Of a DNA stretch of 64,000 nucleotides, positions 39,345-48,177 are shown one piece after another (positions within the stretch are counted from its first letter, which is position 1; each line of letters starts with the position of its first letter). Origin of the DNA: Micromonospora sp. WMMA1363 (GTDB lineage: Bacteria; Actinomycetota; Actinomycetes; Mycobacteriales; Micromonosporaceae); NCBI RefSeq assembly GCF_030345795.1, contig NZ_JAUALB010000001.1, forward strand, positions 5,200,001-5,264,000. The letters are read 5' to 3'. The notes beneath the pieces were generated by a model. It was given only the letters and a program-made list of their open reading frames with translations. It searched no databases and was not told where the DNA came from. The position numbers were made by a program, and so were the translations under genes.

Positions 39345-39651
39345 GGCGGTTCCGGGCAGCCGACCGACCTGCGCGGGACCGGCCGTCACCCCTCGGCACT
39401 GTCGGGAGCTGCGGATACGACGCCGGTATTCGCATCCCCGCCCCTTGCCGACGGACGTGTGCTCCGCGACCACCACGACTGGGCACATTGTGCCGTCGAA
39501 CCTTTCCCCGCCGCCGGCCGTACCAGAGCATGCCGGCGGTGGTTACGGCGAGGACCGCCGCCGGCGACCCCTCCGCGGGGCGGGGCGTTCGCCGGCCCGG
39601 ACCCGCATCGGTCACCGCGGGCGTATCAGCCCGCCGCCGGAAAGGTTGCCC
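39345..39651 (+). other. Intergenic region upstream of the Tat/DUF4331 operon
   Basis: 307 bases without a convincing gene. It holds a small palindrome GGCACATTGTGCC (39482-39494) and three complementary 8-mers: CCGCCGGC at 39511, GCCGGCGG at 39532 and CCGCCGGC at 39558. They can pair as first-second or second-third, that is, as mutually exclusive hairpins before the downstream operon. Confidence 0.4.
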
Positions 39652-40095
39652 ATGCCCAGTGATCAGCCCAAGAGTCCGTCGGGAGTCCCAGGGGCGGGCG
39701 AGGCTGAGCCCAGCCGGCGATCCGGCGAGGCGGAGTTCGCTCCGGATACCGATGTCGTGTCCGGACCGACCGCCGCCCCCGGACGTTGGCTGGGCTCGCC
39801 CTGGCCGCTGCGAGGTGCCCCGACGGACGTCAAGCGGCCCTGGCCGCGACTGACCCGCCGGCAGACGCTGACCGCGGCCGCGAGCGCTACGTTGGGCGCC
39901 GCCGCCCTCACCGTGCCGGGCCTGTCCGCCGCGCAGCAGAACGCGTCCGGCACTGCTGGGGGCGCGGACGACCCGATCGTCGTCCACCTGCGCGACGCCG
40001 CCACCGGCACGATGGACGTCTTCGTCGGCACATCGCGCATCGAGGTACGCGACCGTGGCCTGGCGGACCGGTTGCGCCGTGCCGCACGGCGCTGA
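39652..40095 (+). CDS. Tat-signal secreted protein, hypothetical (147 aa)
   Basis: Residues about 60-95 form a twin-arginine signal: LTRRQTLTAAASATLGAAALTVPGLSAAQ, with the RR pair before a hydrophobic core. The N-terminal 60 residues are polar and proline-rich. The mature part is short (about 50 aa), containing DDPIVVHLRDAATGTMDVFVGTSRIEV. ATG 39652 follows AAAGG. It is upstream of a DUF4331 gene and probably co-transcribed. Function unknown. Confidence 0.75.
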   Translation: MPSDQPKSPSGVPGAGEAEPSRRSGEAEFAPDTDVVSGPTAAPGRWLGSPWPLRGAPTDVKRPWPRLTRRQTLTAAASATLGAAALTVPGLSAAQQNASGTAGGADDPIVVHLRDAATGTMDVFVGTSRIEVRDRGLADRLRRAARR

Positions 40096-40230
40096 ACCGG
40101 GTCGCTCTTCCACGCGGCGCTGAGCCGGTCCGCGCGCCGTTGTGTCCGGTGCCGAGCCGGTCCGCACGTCCCGGCTCGGTGCCGGGACGCCCCGTAGCTC
40201 CTTTCCCCACACAGTGAGGTTTGGTCCGTC

Positions 40231-41631
40231 ATGTCTTCGCACCGCGAGGCACCGGAGATCGCCAAGGATCCGGTCGCCGACAGCTCCGACCTGTACGCGT
40301 TCGTCAGCCCCGACCGCCCCGACTCAGTGACGGTGATCGCGAACTACGTGCCGCTGCAGCTGCCGTCCGGCGGCCCGAACTTCTTCGAGTTCGGCGACGA
40401 CGTGCGCTACGAGATCCACATCGACAACGACGGTGACGGGCTGGCGGACGTCAGCTACCGCTTCGAATTCACCACCGAGATCACGAATCCGAAGAGCTTC
40501 CTCTACAACAGTGGGCCGATCGATTCGCTGGACAGCCCGAACTGGAACCGCCGGCAGTTCTACAGCCTGACGCGTATCGCCGACGGGCGGGAGCACCGGC
40601 TCGCGCACAAGCTGCCCTGCCCGCCGTGCAACGTGGGGCCGTTGTCCACCCCGAAGTACGCCGACCTGGCCCGCCAGGCCACGTACACGCTGTCCACGGG
40701 GGAGCGCGTGTTTGCCGGGCAACGGGCCGACGGATTCTTCGTCGACCTCGGTGCCATCTTCGACCTGGGGACGCTGCGGCCGTTCCAACAGCTTCACGTG
40801 GCCGGTAAGAAGATCTTCAAGGGCGAGGGTGAGCCGGTGAACGCCACCGACCGGATGAACGCGCACAGCATCGCGGTGCAGATCCCGTTCACCAAGGTGC
40901 GCCGGCGCGCCAACCGATACGGCGTCACCGACGCCGCCTCGGTGATCGGCGTGTGGACGACCGCGTCCCGGCGGCAGGTCCGGGTGTTCGGCGACGGGGG
41001 CGCCGCGGACATTCCGGCCGGGCCCTTCACACAGGTCTCCCGGCTTGGCAACCCGTTGTTCAACGAGGTCATCGTGCCGATGGCCCAAAAGGACCTCTGG
41101 AACGCGCTGCCGCCCACCGAGGACAAGCGGTTCGCGGGGTTCGTCGAGCAGCCGGAACTGGCCACCCTGCTGACGGCGCTCTACCCGGATGTCTTCCCGA
41201 ACCTCGACCGGCTCAACAAGGCGAAGAAGGCCCGCGCTGACCTGGTGGCGATTCTGCTGACCGGCATTCCGGCAGGGCTGATCGACGGCTTCACCAACAC
41301 CACCGGCGAGATCCAGGCCGACATGCTGCGGCTGAACACGGCGATCCCGCCGAGCCGCCGGCCGGACCGGTTCGGCGTCCTGGGTGGCGACCTCGCCGGG
41401 TTCCCGAACGGCCGGCGGGTCGCCGACGACGTGGTGAGCATCTCGCTGCGGGCGATCGCCGGGTTGACCGTGCCGCTGGTGGACCGGACGTTCCGGCCGG
41501 ATGCGGCGGCCGCGACGGTCACGCCGGGGCTCAGCGCCGCGGACGTGACGGCGCCGTTCCTCGCCACCTTTCCCTTTCTGGGAACGCCGTACGACGGTTT
41601 CAGCAACCCGTCGGCCGATTCGGCCGCCTGA
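40231..41631 (+). CDS. DUF4331 domain-containing protein (466 aa)
   Basis: The characteristic DUF4331 opening SSHREAPEIAKDPVADSSDLYAFVSPD is present, followed by the acidic metal-binding-looking IDNDGDGLADVSYRFEF. No signal peptide is visible, so the cellular location is unclear. No enzymatic activity is known for the family. ATG 40231. It lies between the Tat-signal gene and a small hypothetical gene (16-base gap), forming a trio. Confidence 0.88.
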   Translation: MSSHREAPEIAKDPVADSSDLYAFVSPDRPDSVTVIANYVPLQLPSGGPNFFEFGDDVRYEIHIDNDGDGLADVSYRFEFTTEITNPKSFLYNSGPIDSLDSPNWNRRQFYSLTRIADGREHRLAHKLPCPPCNVGPLSTPKYADLARQATYTLSTGERVFAGQRADGFFVDLGAIFDLGTLRPFQQLHVAGKKIFKGEGEPVNATDRMNAHSIAVQIPFTKVRRRANRYGVTDAASVIGVWTTASRRQVRVFGDGGAADIPAGPFTQVSRLGNPLFNEVIVPMAQKDLWNALPPTEDKRFAGFVEQPELATLLTALYPDVFPNLDRLNKAKKARADLVAILLTGIPAGLIDGFTNTTGEIQADMLRLNTAIPPSRRPDRFGVLGGDLAGFPNGRRVADDVVSISLRAIAGLTVPLVDRTFRPDAAAATVTPGLSAADVTAPFLATFPFLGTPYDGFSNPSADSAA

Positions 41632-41647
41632 GTTCCGGGGAGCGGAG

Positions 41648-41983
41648 ATGCACGCGCACGAGCACGCCTACGGACCGTCGGAGCGGGGGAGTGTCGTCCT
41701 CGACCTGGGTGGTGGGATCGGTGCCCTGATCATCTACACCGGACAGGATCTGCGCGGCCGCGAGATCGAGATCAGTCGGCCTGACGCGCCCCGCACCCAT
41801 TCGGCGGTGCGGGAGCGGCGGGTCCAGGACGGCGCCTTCCACAGTGCCGTCTATCCGGACCTGCCGTCCGGCCGCTATACCGTCTGGTGGGACGATAGTA
41901 GGCCGGCCGGCACGGTCGACGTCCGGGGTGGGGCGGTCGCCGAATTTGCCTGGCCGACCAGTGTCCCGAGGGGGGTCAGGTAG
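41648..41983 (+). CDS. Hypothetical protein downstream of DUF4331 (111 aa)
   Basis: The protein begins MHAHEHAYGPSERGSVVLDLGG, rich in histidine at its N-terminus (His2, His4, His6), a plausible metal site. The remainder is a small beta domain ending AVAEFAWPTSVPRGVR. Relatives in actinobacteria have been loosely labelled phospholipase; nothing in the sequence supports that. ATG follows GGGGAGCGGAG. Confidence 0.75.
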   Translation: MHAHEHAYGPSERGSVVLDLGGGIGALIIYTGQDLRGREIEISRPDAPRTHSAVRERRVQDGAFHSAVYPDLPSGRYTVWWDDSRPAGTVDVRGGAVAEFAWPTSVPRGVR

Positions 41984-42000
41984 CTTCTTCACCGTTCCTG

Positions 42001-42041
42001 CCGCCAGCGCCCTATCCACAATGTGGACAGGGTGCTGGCGG
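42001..42041 (+). terminator. Strong hairpin terminator after the DUF4331 trio
   Basis: Arms of 20 bases (42001-42020 and 42022-42041) pair with one G-T and one mismatch, and the loop is effectively CAATG. It starts 17 bases after the stop codon at 41983. Confidence 0.75.
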
Positions 42042-42275
42042 CGTTTGGCCGCCCGGCGGGCGGCTGGTGCGCGGGCGCGTTAACCTTGGGCCCCGCCAAG
42101 ATCAACCATGCGGGTGTCGGATCGACGATGAACGCCACGGGAGAAAACTCCGGCAACTCGCCGGAGAGGGCGTTACTCGGCCGGGGTCTGAATCGATAGG
42201 GCAGGTTGCGAGGCCGGGTGGTCGGATGGCCGTCCGGAGGGGTGTCGGGAGGACGACTCCATTATCAAGTTCGGC

Positions 42276-42305
42276 TTGACGGCGCACGCATTACACGCGT
42301 GTAAT
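42276..42305 (+). promoter_or_regulatory. Probable whiB promoter with palindromic operator
   Basis: TTGACG (42276-42281) and TGTAAT (42300-42305) are separated by 18 bases, a fair vegetative-sigma promoter. A perfect 16-base palindrome ATTACACGCGTGTAAT (42290-42305) overlaps the -10 element, the position expected of a repressor site. The transcript would have a leader of about 130 bases. Another hairpin, CTCCGGC/GCCGGAG, lies at 42148-42166. Confidence 0.55.
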
Positions 42306-42440
42306 TTGAATGGGGTTGTTCGCACCGAACTCTACAAATCGGCAAGAGACCGACAAGTAGCTCGGTACCGGACGGACAGCACGCCTTTCGCGTGGGGGTT
42401 GCAGCGGCGATGACGCCGGTGCGCGACAAGGAGGCAACTG

Positions 42441-42698
42441 ATGGACGGCCAGCTTGAGGCGGCCGACCTGCTCGGAAACGCGCCGGAGTGGCAGGAGCGG
42501 GCACTGTGCTCGCAGACCGACCCGGAGGCGTTCTTTCCCGAGAAGGGCGGCTCGACCCGCGAGGCGAAGCGGATCTGCTCGCGCTGCGAGGTCAAGACCG
42601 AGTGCCTCGAATACGCGCTCGGCCACGACGAACGGTTCGGTATCTGGGGCGGCCTCTCCGAGCGGGAGCGGCGCAAGCTCAAGCGGCGCGCTGCCTGA
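42441..42698 (+). CDS. WhiB-family transcriptional regulator (WhiB2/WhmD-like position)
   Basis: 85 aa. Four cysteines (Cys23, Cys46, Cys49, Cys55) match the WhiB 4Fe-4S pattern C-Xn-CxxCxxxxxC, followed by GIWGG (67-71) and a basic C-terminal tail (ERERRKLKRRAA) for DNA binding. ATG follows AAGGAGG. Its place between F420 genes and a zincin gene matches whiB2 of mycobacteria, which is required for septation and sporulation-type division, so a developmental or divisional role is likely. Confidence 0.93.
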   Translation: MDGQLEAADLLGNAPEWQERALCSQTDPEAFFPEKGGSTREAKRICSRCEVKTECLEYALGHDERFGIWGGLSERERRKLKRRAA

Positions 42699-42798
42699 CC
42701 TCGGGGGCCGAGGCCGGTGGGGGCCGCCACGGTCCGGCCGGCCGACGCGAGCCGTCCCGGATCGCGCGGCAGCCGTCGCGGCTCTCTGCCAGCGAATC

Positions 42799-43248
42799 TC
42801 AGGCCAACTCGTCCGGGTCCACGCCGAGCAGGTTCGCCACCTGCTCGATGATGACGTCGTGGACGAGATCGGCGAGATCCTCCCGGTCCATGGCCCGGAA
42901 CTCCAGCGGGCGGCGGTAAAGGACGATCCGCGGGGGTATCTCCTGCCGGCCCGGCCGGCCCGGGAGCAACCGGGCGAGCGGTACCTCGCCGTCCTCCAGG
43001 ACGTCGGAGTCGTAGACGTTGAGATCCGGCGGTACGTCCTCGACGGCGAACTCGACACCGGCCAGTTCCTTGGCGAACCTCCGCTCGAGGGTCTCCACCG
43101 TGTCCAGCACCAAATCGTCGAAGATCTCCGCCTTGGTGCGTGCCAGTGGAACCGTCGCCGGCACCAACCGCCCGCGCAGGCCACGGCCGTGCCGGTCGCG
43201 GCGTGCGCGCCGGCCGGAGCCGGGGCGACGGTGTTCCGGGCTTCCCAT
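42799..43248 (-). CDS. Zincin-fold (metallopeptidase-family) protein with degenerate active site
   Basis: 149 aa. The family normally carries HExxH or, in some actinobacteria, an altered version. Here the helix is H130-D131-VII-E135-Q136, so the catalytic Glu of HExxH is Asp and the second His is Ile. Zinc hydrolysis is therefore doubtful. The N-terminus is arginine-rich (RRARRDRHGRGLRGRL). ATG 43248. Convergent with whiB, as in mycobacteria. Confidence 0.82.
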   Translation of the reverse strand: MGSPEHRRPGSGRRARRDRHGRGLRGRLVPATVPLARTKAEIFDDLVLDTVETLERRFAKELAGVEFAVEDVPPDLNVYDSDVLEDGEVPLARLLPGRPGRQEIPPRIVLYRRPLEFRAMDREDLADLVHDVIIEQVANLLGVDPDELA

Positions 43249-43401
43249 GACGCACAGCGTAGTCCTCGACCGGGGTCGGCCTGCCGCAGTGCCGCCTCGC
43301 TGGCGCGGCGGGTTTCGACCGGTCGAATTGTGATCACCACGATGGGCGTGTCGCAACGCGAACCGGTGCGCCGGAGCCGGTAATGGAGATACCCTGCCGC
43401 C

Positions 43402-43770
43402 GTGAGGTCACCACGGCGCTGCACCCGAAACGGCTGCCCCCGGCAAGCGGTCGCCACGTTGACCTACGTCTACCACGAGTCCACCGCCGTGGTGGGTCCG
43501 CTGGCCGCCTTCGCCGAGCCCCACACGTACGACCTGTGCGAGCCGCACGCCCGCAGCCTGACCGCGCCGCGTGGCTGGGATGTGGTCCGGCACGAGGGCG
43601 AGTTCGAGCCGCCCCCGCCCAGCGCCGACGACCTGGTCGCGCTGGCCGAGGCGGTTCGCGAGGCGGCCCGTCCGGTGACGCCACGTCCTCCGGAGGACGA
43701 CCAGGGCACCCCGGCGAACGCCCCGACCGGTCGCCGGGGCCACCTCCGCGTCATTCCCCCCACCCCGTGA
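43402..43770 (+). CDS. DUF3499 protein
   Basis: 122 aa. CTRNGCPRQAVATLTYVYHESTAVVGPL and DLCEPHARSLTAPRGWDVVRHE form a small zinc-binding-like domain with Cys pairs and histidine, followed by a disordered Pro-rich tail. The family sits beside zincin and manB genes in actinobacteria; function unknown. GTG 43402 follows GGAGA at loose spacing. Synteny breaks immediately after this gene. Confidence 0.88.
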   Translation: MRSPRRCTRNGCPRQAVATLTYVYHESTAVVGPLAAFAEPHTYDLCEPHARSLTAPRGWDVVRHEGEFEPPPPSADDLVALAEAVREAARPVTPRPPEDDQGTPANAPTGRRGHLRVIPPTP

Positions 43771-43830
43771 CCTTCCGGGCAGCCCTGGTCGTTTCCCATA
43801 CCCGGTGACCTACCCGGACAGCCCTGGTCG
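43767..43830. repeat. Imperfect direct repeat at the synteny break
   Basis: A 25-base unit (43767-43791), which includes the DUF3499 stop codon, recurs with a few changes at 43805-43830; the longest shared run is CAGCCCTGGTCG. A perfect 12-base palindrome CGAGACGTCTCG follows at 43833-43844. It may reflect an old duplication at an insertion junction or a terminator region for the convergent genes. Confidence 0.45.
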
Positions 43831-43871
43831 CTCGAGACGTCTCGCTCGGATCGGGGCCGCCCGGCCGGGCT

Positions 43872-45218
43872 CTACAGCCGGGACCAGGCCTCGGTGAGCA
43901 CGGCTCGGAGGATCTGCTCCATCTCGTCGAACTGCCGCTGCGCGGCGATCAGCGGTGGCGCGAGCTGCACCACCGGGTCGCCCCGGTCGTCCGCCCGGCA
44001 GTAGAGGCCGGCGTGGAACAGCGCGGCGGAGAGGAAGCCGCGCAGCAGCCGCTCGGACTCCGCCTCGTCAAACGTCTCCCTCGTCGCCTTGTCCTTGACC
44101 AGCTCGATGCCGTAGAAGTACCCGTCGCCGCGGATGTCGCCGACGATCGGCAGATCGTGCAGCTTCTCCAGGGTGACGCGGAACGCCGCCTCGTTGGCCC
44201 GTACGTGCCCGATCAGATCCTCGCGGGCGAAGACCTCCAGGTTGGCCAGGGCCACCGCGCAGGAGACCGGGTGCCCACCGAAGGTCACTCCGTGGGCGAA
44301 CATGCCGGTCTCGGTCAGGAACGGCTCCATCAGCCGGTCGCTGGCGATCATCGCACCGAGCGGGGCGTACCCGGAGGTGATGCCCTTGGCGGTGGTGATG
44401 ATGTCGGGCTGGTAGCCGTAGCGGACCGCGCCGAAGTACTCGCCGAGCCGACCCCACGAGCAGATCACCTCGTCGGAGACGAGCAGCACGTCGTACGCGT
44501 CGCAGATCTCGCGGACCCGTTCGAAGTAGCCGGGCGGTGGTGGGAAGCAGCCGCCGGAGTTCTGCACCGGCTCCAGGAAGACGGCGGCGACCGTGTCCGG
44601 GCCTTCCCGCTCGATGGCGCGGCCGATCTCCTCGGCGGCCCAGCTGCCGAACGCCGCGGGGTCGTCGCCGTGCTCGGGGGCGCGGTAGAAGTTGGTGTTC
44701 GGCACCTTGATGCCGCCGGGAACCAGCGGCTCGAAATCGCTCTTGATCCCGGGCAGGCCGGTGATCGACAGCGCGCCCATCGAGGTGCCGTGGTACGCGA
44801 TGTATCGGCTGACCACCTTGTGCTTGGTCGGCTTGCCGGTCCGTTTGTAGTACGCCCGAGCAAGCTTCCATGCCGCCTCGACGGCTTCGGAGCCGCCGGT
44901 GGTGAAGAAGATCCGGTTGAGGTCGCCCGGCGTCAGCGCGGAGATCCTTTCGGCCAGCTCGACGGCCGTCGGGTGGGCGTACGACCACAGTGGAAAGTAC
45001 GCCAGCTCGCCGGCCTGCGTGGCGGCGGCCTCGGCCAGCTCGGCGCGGCCGTGGCCGGCGTTGACGACGAAGAGCCCCGCGAGCCCGTCCAGGTAGCGAC
45101 GACCCTGACTGTCCCAGACGTACGCGCCCTCGCCGCGCACGATGGTCGGCACCTCGCCGGCGGCGTAGCTCGCCATCCGGGTGAAGTGCATCCAGAGGTG
45201 GTCGGTGGCGTTGGCCAT
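43872..45218 (-). CDS. Class III (omega) aminotransferase
   Basis: 448 aa PLP fold-type I enzyme. Glycine-rich cofactor contact FFTTGGSEAVEAAWKLARAYYK, SDEVICSWGRLGEYFG, and cofactor lysine in TTAKGITSGYAPLGAM. Such enzymes transfer omega-amino groups (beta-alanine, GABA, putrescine or taurine type) to pyruvate or 2-oxoglutarate; the amine donor is not evident. ATG 45218 at MANATDHLW. An Lrp/AsnC regulator gene lies upstream on the same strand. Confidence 0.9.
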   Translation of the reverse strand: MANATDHLWMHFTRMASYAAGEVPTIVRGEGAYVWDSQGRRYLDGLAGLFVVNAGHGRAELAEAAATQAGELAYFPLWSYAHPTAVELAERISALTPGDLNRIFFTTGGSEAVEAAWKLARAYYKRTGKPTKHKVVSRYIAYHGTSMGALSITGLPGIKSDFEPLVPGGIKVPNTNFYRAPEHGDDPAAFGSWAAEEIGRAIEREGPDTVAAVFLEPVQNSGGCFPPPPGYFERVREICDAYDVLLVSDEVICSWGRLGEYFGAVRYGYQPDIITTAKGITSGYAPLGAMIASDRLMEPFLTETGMFAHGVTFGGHPVSCAVALANLEVFAREDLIGHVRANEAAFRVTLEKLHDLPIVGDIRGDGYFYGIELVKDKATRETFDEAESERLLRGFLSAALFHAGLYCRADDRGDPVVQLAPPLIAAQRQFDEMEQILRAVLTEAWSRL

Positions 45219-45438
45219 GTCAGCCCCATCGGGTTTCGGGCCGGTCAGGGGTTCACCGGCCGCTCTGCCCACGGTTATCCCACAGCCGGATGCCGCTTGG
45301 CAAGTGATATCGGTTGCAAGAGCGAGTTTGGGAGACGAATTCAGCAGTCGATTGTCGGTTATTCGATGGAATCCGCATACCGTTGATGGGTGGCTGGGCG
45401 TCCACCGTGCCGGCGGGACAGCCCGCAGATGGCTGCCG

Positions 45439-45945
45439 TCAGGCGGTGCCCCAGGTGTAGGTCTGCTTGCGCAGCTTGAGGTAGACGAACGCCTCGGTCG
45501 ACAGCACGCCCTCGACCGTGCGCAGTCGTTGCAGGATCTCCAGCAGATGGTCGTCGTTGCGGCAGACCACCTCGATGAGCAGGTCGAACGAGCCCGCGGT
45601 GATGACCACGTAATCGACCTCCGCCAGCTCGGCGAGCCGGTCGGCCACCGCCTCCAGGTCGCCGTTCGTGCGTAGGCCGATCATGGCCTGCCGGGGGAAT
45701 CCCAGTTGGAGTGGGTCGGTCACCGCGACGATCTGCATGACCCCGGCGTCGAGCAGGCGTTGGACCCGCTGGCGGACCGCGGCCTCGGAGAGCCCGACCG
45801 CCTTGCCGATCGTCGCGTACGGGCGACGGCCGTCCTCCTGGAGTTGCTCGATGATCTGCTTGGCCACGTCGTCGAGCGGAACGTGACCGGTGCCATCACG
45901 GACGGTGATGCGTCGTTCGCCGTTGTCGTTGTTCCGCTTCGTCAC
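45439..45945 (-). CDS. Lrp/AsnC-family transcriptional regulator
   Basis: 168 aa. Residues about 24-70 are the winged helix-turn-helix (LDDVAKQIIEQLQEDGRRPYATIGKAVGLSEAAVRQRVQRLLDAGV), followed by a C-terminal RAM/AsnC effector domain (GDLEAVADRLAELAEVDYVVITAGSFDLLIEV). GTG 45945. It likely controls the adjacent aminotransferase in response to an amino acid or amine. Confidence 0.93.
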   Translation of the reverse strand: MTKRNNDNGERRITVRDGTGHVPLDDVAKQIIEQLQEDGRRPYATIGKAVGLSEAAVRQRVQRLLDAGVMQIVAVTDPLQLGFPRQAMIGLRTNGDLEAVADRLAELAEVDYVVITAGSFDLLIEVVCRNDDHLLEILQRLRTVEGVLSTEAFVYLKLRKQTYTWGTA

Positions 45946-46055
45946 TGATTGCTCTCCATGTCTGTCTTCCGAGGTCGGCCTGGTGTCACCGCGACCCGTA
46001 TCGGCTCGACCATGACAAGAACGGCTACGGCTGCGAGGGCTGACCGTGGTCGCGT

Positions 46056-46131
46056 CCCGCGATCATGCACTTTGTGCCCCTGCGGTGGCGACAGCGCCAC
46101 ACGTCGCCGGCTGAAAGTGCATGATCGCGGG
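46056..46131. repeat. Perfect 18-base inverted repeat with nested hairpin
   Basis: Arms 46056-46073 (CCCGCGATCATGCACTTT) and 46114-46131 are exact reverse complements. The 40-base loop itself holds GTGGCG-ACAG-CGCCAC (46085-46100). It lies between DUF779 (ends 46144, reading toward it) and the Lrp regulator's 5' end. It may terminate the DUF779 transcript or be a dispersed intergenic repeat; compare 17293-17363. Confidence 0.8.
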
Positions 46132-46143
46132 CGGGTGAGAGCG

Positions 46144-46632
46144 TCATGGTTGGGGGACGGCGGAGCGGGTCAGAAAGCGGACTCCGTCGGGGGCTTCCAG
46201 GCTGAAGCCGCTGCCTCGCCCGGGAACCACGTCCACGGTGAGCCTCGTGTGCTTCCAGAGGTTCCACTGGGCGCTCGACATCCAGAATTCGACCGGCTCC
46301 GGCACACCGTCGACCGTCAGGCTCGCGAGGAGCACGTCGGACGATCCGGTGCGAAACTCACCGGCCGGGTAGCACATCGGGGCGCTGCCGTCGCAGCAGC
46401 CACCGGACTGGTGGAACATCAGCGGCCCGTGCCGACCCCGCAGCGACCGGATCAGCTCCGCTGCGGCGAGGGTCAGCGAGACGGTCGGCGGGCTGGTGGG
46501 GTCGAGCGAGGACGCAGGCGGAACCGCACGCCGCAGTGAGGCCGGCGGTGCGGTCGCGCCGGCCGGACCGGCCGGCCGTGGGGCCGGGGCGTCCGGCGCG
46601 CCGGACGCCCCCACCTCGGCGTGGGCGGCCAT
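46144..46632 (-). CDS. DUF779 protein, partner of aldehyde dehydrogenase
   Basis: 162 aa. An Ala/Pro-rich N-terminal 50 residues precede the DUF779 domain with MFHQSGGCCDGSAPMCYPAGEF, a cluster of cysteines likely to bind metal, and FWMSSAQWNLWKHTRLTVDVVPG. DUF779 genes typically follow acetaldehyde-type dehydrogenases; the role is unknown. ATG 46632 overlaps the dehydrogenase stop by one base (TGATG). Confidence 0.88.
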   Translation of the reverse strand: MAAHAEVGASGAPDAPAPRPAGPAGATAPPASLRRAVPPASSLDPTSPPTVSLTLAAAELIRSLRGRHGPLMFHQSGGCCDGSAPMCYPAGEFRTGSSDVLLASLTVDGVPEPVEFWMSSAQWNLWKHTRLTVDVVPGRGSGFSLEAPDGVRFLTRSAVPQP

Positions 46633-48137
46633 CAGAAGAAGCCAAGCTTCGTCGGTGAGTAGCTGACCAACAGGTTCTTGGTCTGCTGGTAGTGCTCCAG
46701 CATCATCTTGTGGTTCTCCCGGCCGATGCCGGACTGCTTGTACCCGCCGAACGCGGCGTGTGCGGGGTACGCGTGGTAGCAGTTCGTCCAGACCCGGCCG
46801 GCCTGGATCGCCCGTCCGGCCCGGTATGCGGCGTTGAGGTCCCTCGTCCACACGCCCGCGCCCAGCCCGTACAGGGTGTCGTTGGCGATTTTCACGGCGT
46901 CGTCGAGGTCGGCGAAGGAGGTCACCGACACCACCGGGCCGAAGATCTCCTCCTGGAATATCCGCATCGAGTTGTCACCCTCGAAGATGGTCGGCTCGAC
47001 GTAGTACCCACCGGACAGCTCGCCGCCGAGGTCGGCCCGTGCCCCTCCGGCCAGCACGCGGGCGCCCTCCTGCCGGCCGACGTCCAGGTAGGACAGGATC
47101 TTCTCCAACTGGTCGTTGGACGCCTGCGCGCCGATCATCGTCTCGGTGTCGAGCGGGTGGCCCTGGCGGACGGCCCGGGTCCGGTCCACCGCTGCCGCCA
47201 GGAAGTCGGCGTAGTGGCCCTGCTGGATCAACGCCCGCGACGGGCACGTGCACACCTCACCCTGGTTCAGGGCGAACATGGTGAAGCCTTCGAGCGCCTT
47301 GTCGAAGAAGTCGTCGCGGGTGGCGCTCACGTCGTCGAAGAAGAGGTTCGGGCTCTTGCCGCCCAGTTCAAGGGTGACCGGCTTGATGTTCTCGCTGGCG
47401 TACTGCATGATCAGCCGCCCGGTGGTGGTCTCCCCGGTGAAGGCCACCTTGGCCACCCGGGGCGAGGACGCGAGCGGCTTGCCGGCCTCGACGCCGAAGC
47501 CGTTGACCACGTTCACCACTCCCGGCGGGAGCAGGTCGCCGACGAGCGAGAGCAGGTAGTGGATCGACGCCGGGGTCTGCTCCGCGGGCTTGAGCACCAC
47601 GGCGTTGCCGGCGGCGAGTGCCGGGGCGAGCTTCCAGACGGCCATGAGCAGCGGGAAGTTCCATGGGATGATCTGCCCGACCACGCCGAGCGGCTCGTGG
47701 AAGTGGTACGCCACGGTGTCGTCGTCGATCTCGCCGAGGGAGCCCTCCTGGGCCCGGATCGCCCCGGCGAAGTAGCGGAAGTGGTCGATGGCGAGGGGGA
47801 GGTCGGCGGCCAGGGTCTCGCGTACCGGCTTGCCGTTCTCCCAGGTCTCGGCGACGGCCAGGGATTCCAGGTTCTCCTGCATCCGATCGGCGATCCGGTT
47901 GAGGATCAGCGCCCGATCGGCAGCCGGGGTGCGGCCCCACGCGTCGGCGGCGCCGTGCGCGGCGTCGAGGGCCTTCTCGACGTCCTCGGCGGTGCCCCGG
48001 GCTACCTCGCAGAAGGTCTGCCCGGTGACCGGGGTCGGGTTCTCGAAGTACCGGCCGCCGTGTGGCTTGACGTATTCGCCGCCGATGAAGTGGTCGTAGC
48101 GGGACTGCCAGTGGGTGGGGGCGTCGTAACGCGTCAT
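46632..48137 (-). CDS. NAD-dependent aldehyde dehydrogenase (ExaC/AldA-like)
   Basis: 501 aa. Catalytic cysteine is in [12 protein letters not shown] and the general-base glutamate in [11 protein letters not shown]; the coenzyme motif is FTGETTTGR. The [10 protein letters not shown] form is typical of bacterial acetaldehyde and ethanol-linked dehydrogenases. It forms an operon with DUF779 downstream. A GAF-type regulator gene lies immediately upstream on the same strand. Confidence 0.92.
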   Translation of the reverse strand: MTRYDAPTHWQSRYDHFIGGEYVKPHGGRYFENPTPVTGQTFCEVARGTAEDVEKALDAAHGAADAWGRTPAADRALILNRIADRMQENLESLAVAETWENGKPVRETLAADLPLAIDHFRYFAGAIRAQEGSLGEIDDDTVAYHFHEPLGVVGQIIPWNFPLLMAVWKLAPALAAGNAVVLKPAEQTPASIHYLLSLVGDLLPPGVVNVVNGFGVEAGKPLASSPRVAKVAFTGETTTGRLIMQYASENIKPVTLELGGKSPNLFFDDVSATRDDFFDKALEGFTMFALNQGEVCTCPSRALIQQGHYADFLAAAVDRTRAVRQGHPLDTETMIGAQASNDQLEKILSYLDVGRQEGARVLAGGARADLGGELSGGYYVEPTIFEGDNSMRIFQEEIFGPVVSVTSFADLDDAVKIANDTLYGLGAGVWTRDLNAAYRAGRAIQAGRVWTNCYHAYPAHAAFGGYKQSGIGRENHKMMLEHYQQTKNLLVSYSPTKLGFF

Positions 48138-48177
48138 GGGTACCTCCGCCGTCGGTCAGGGGTGGACGGCGGGGACA

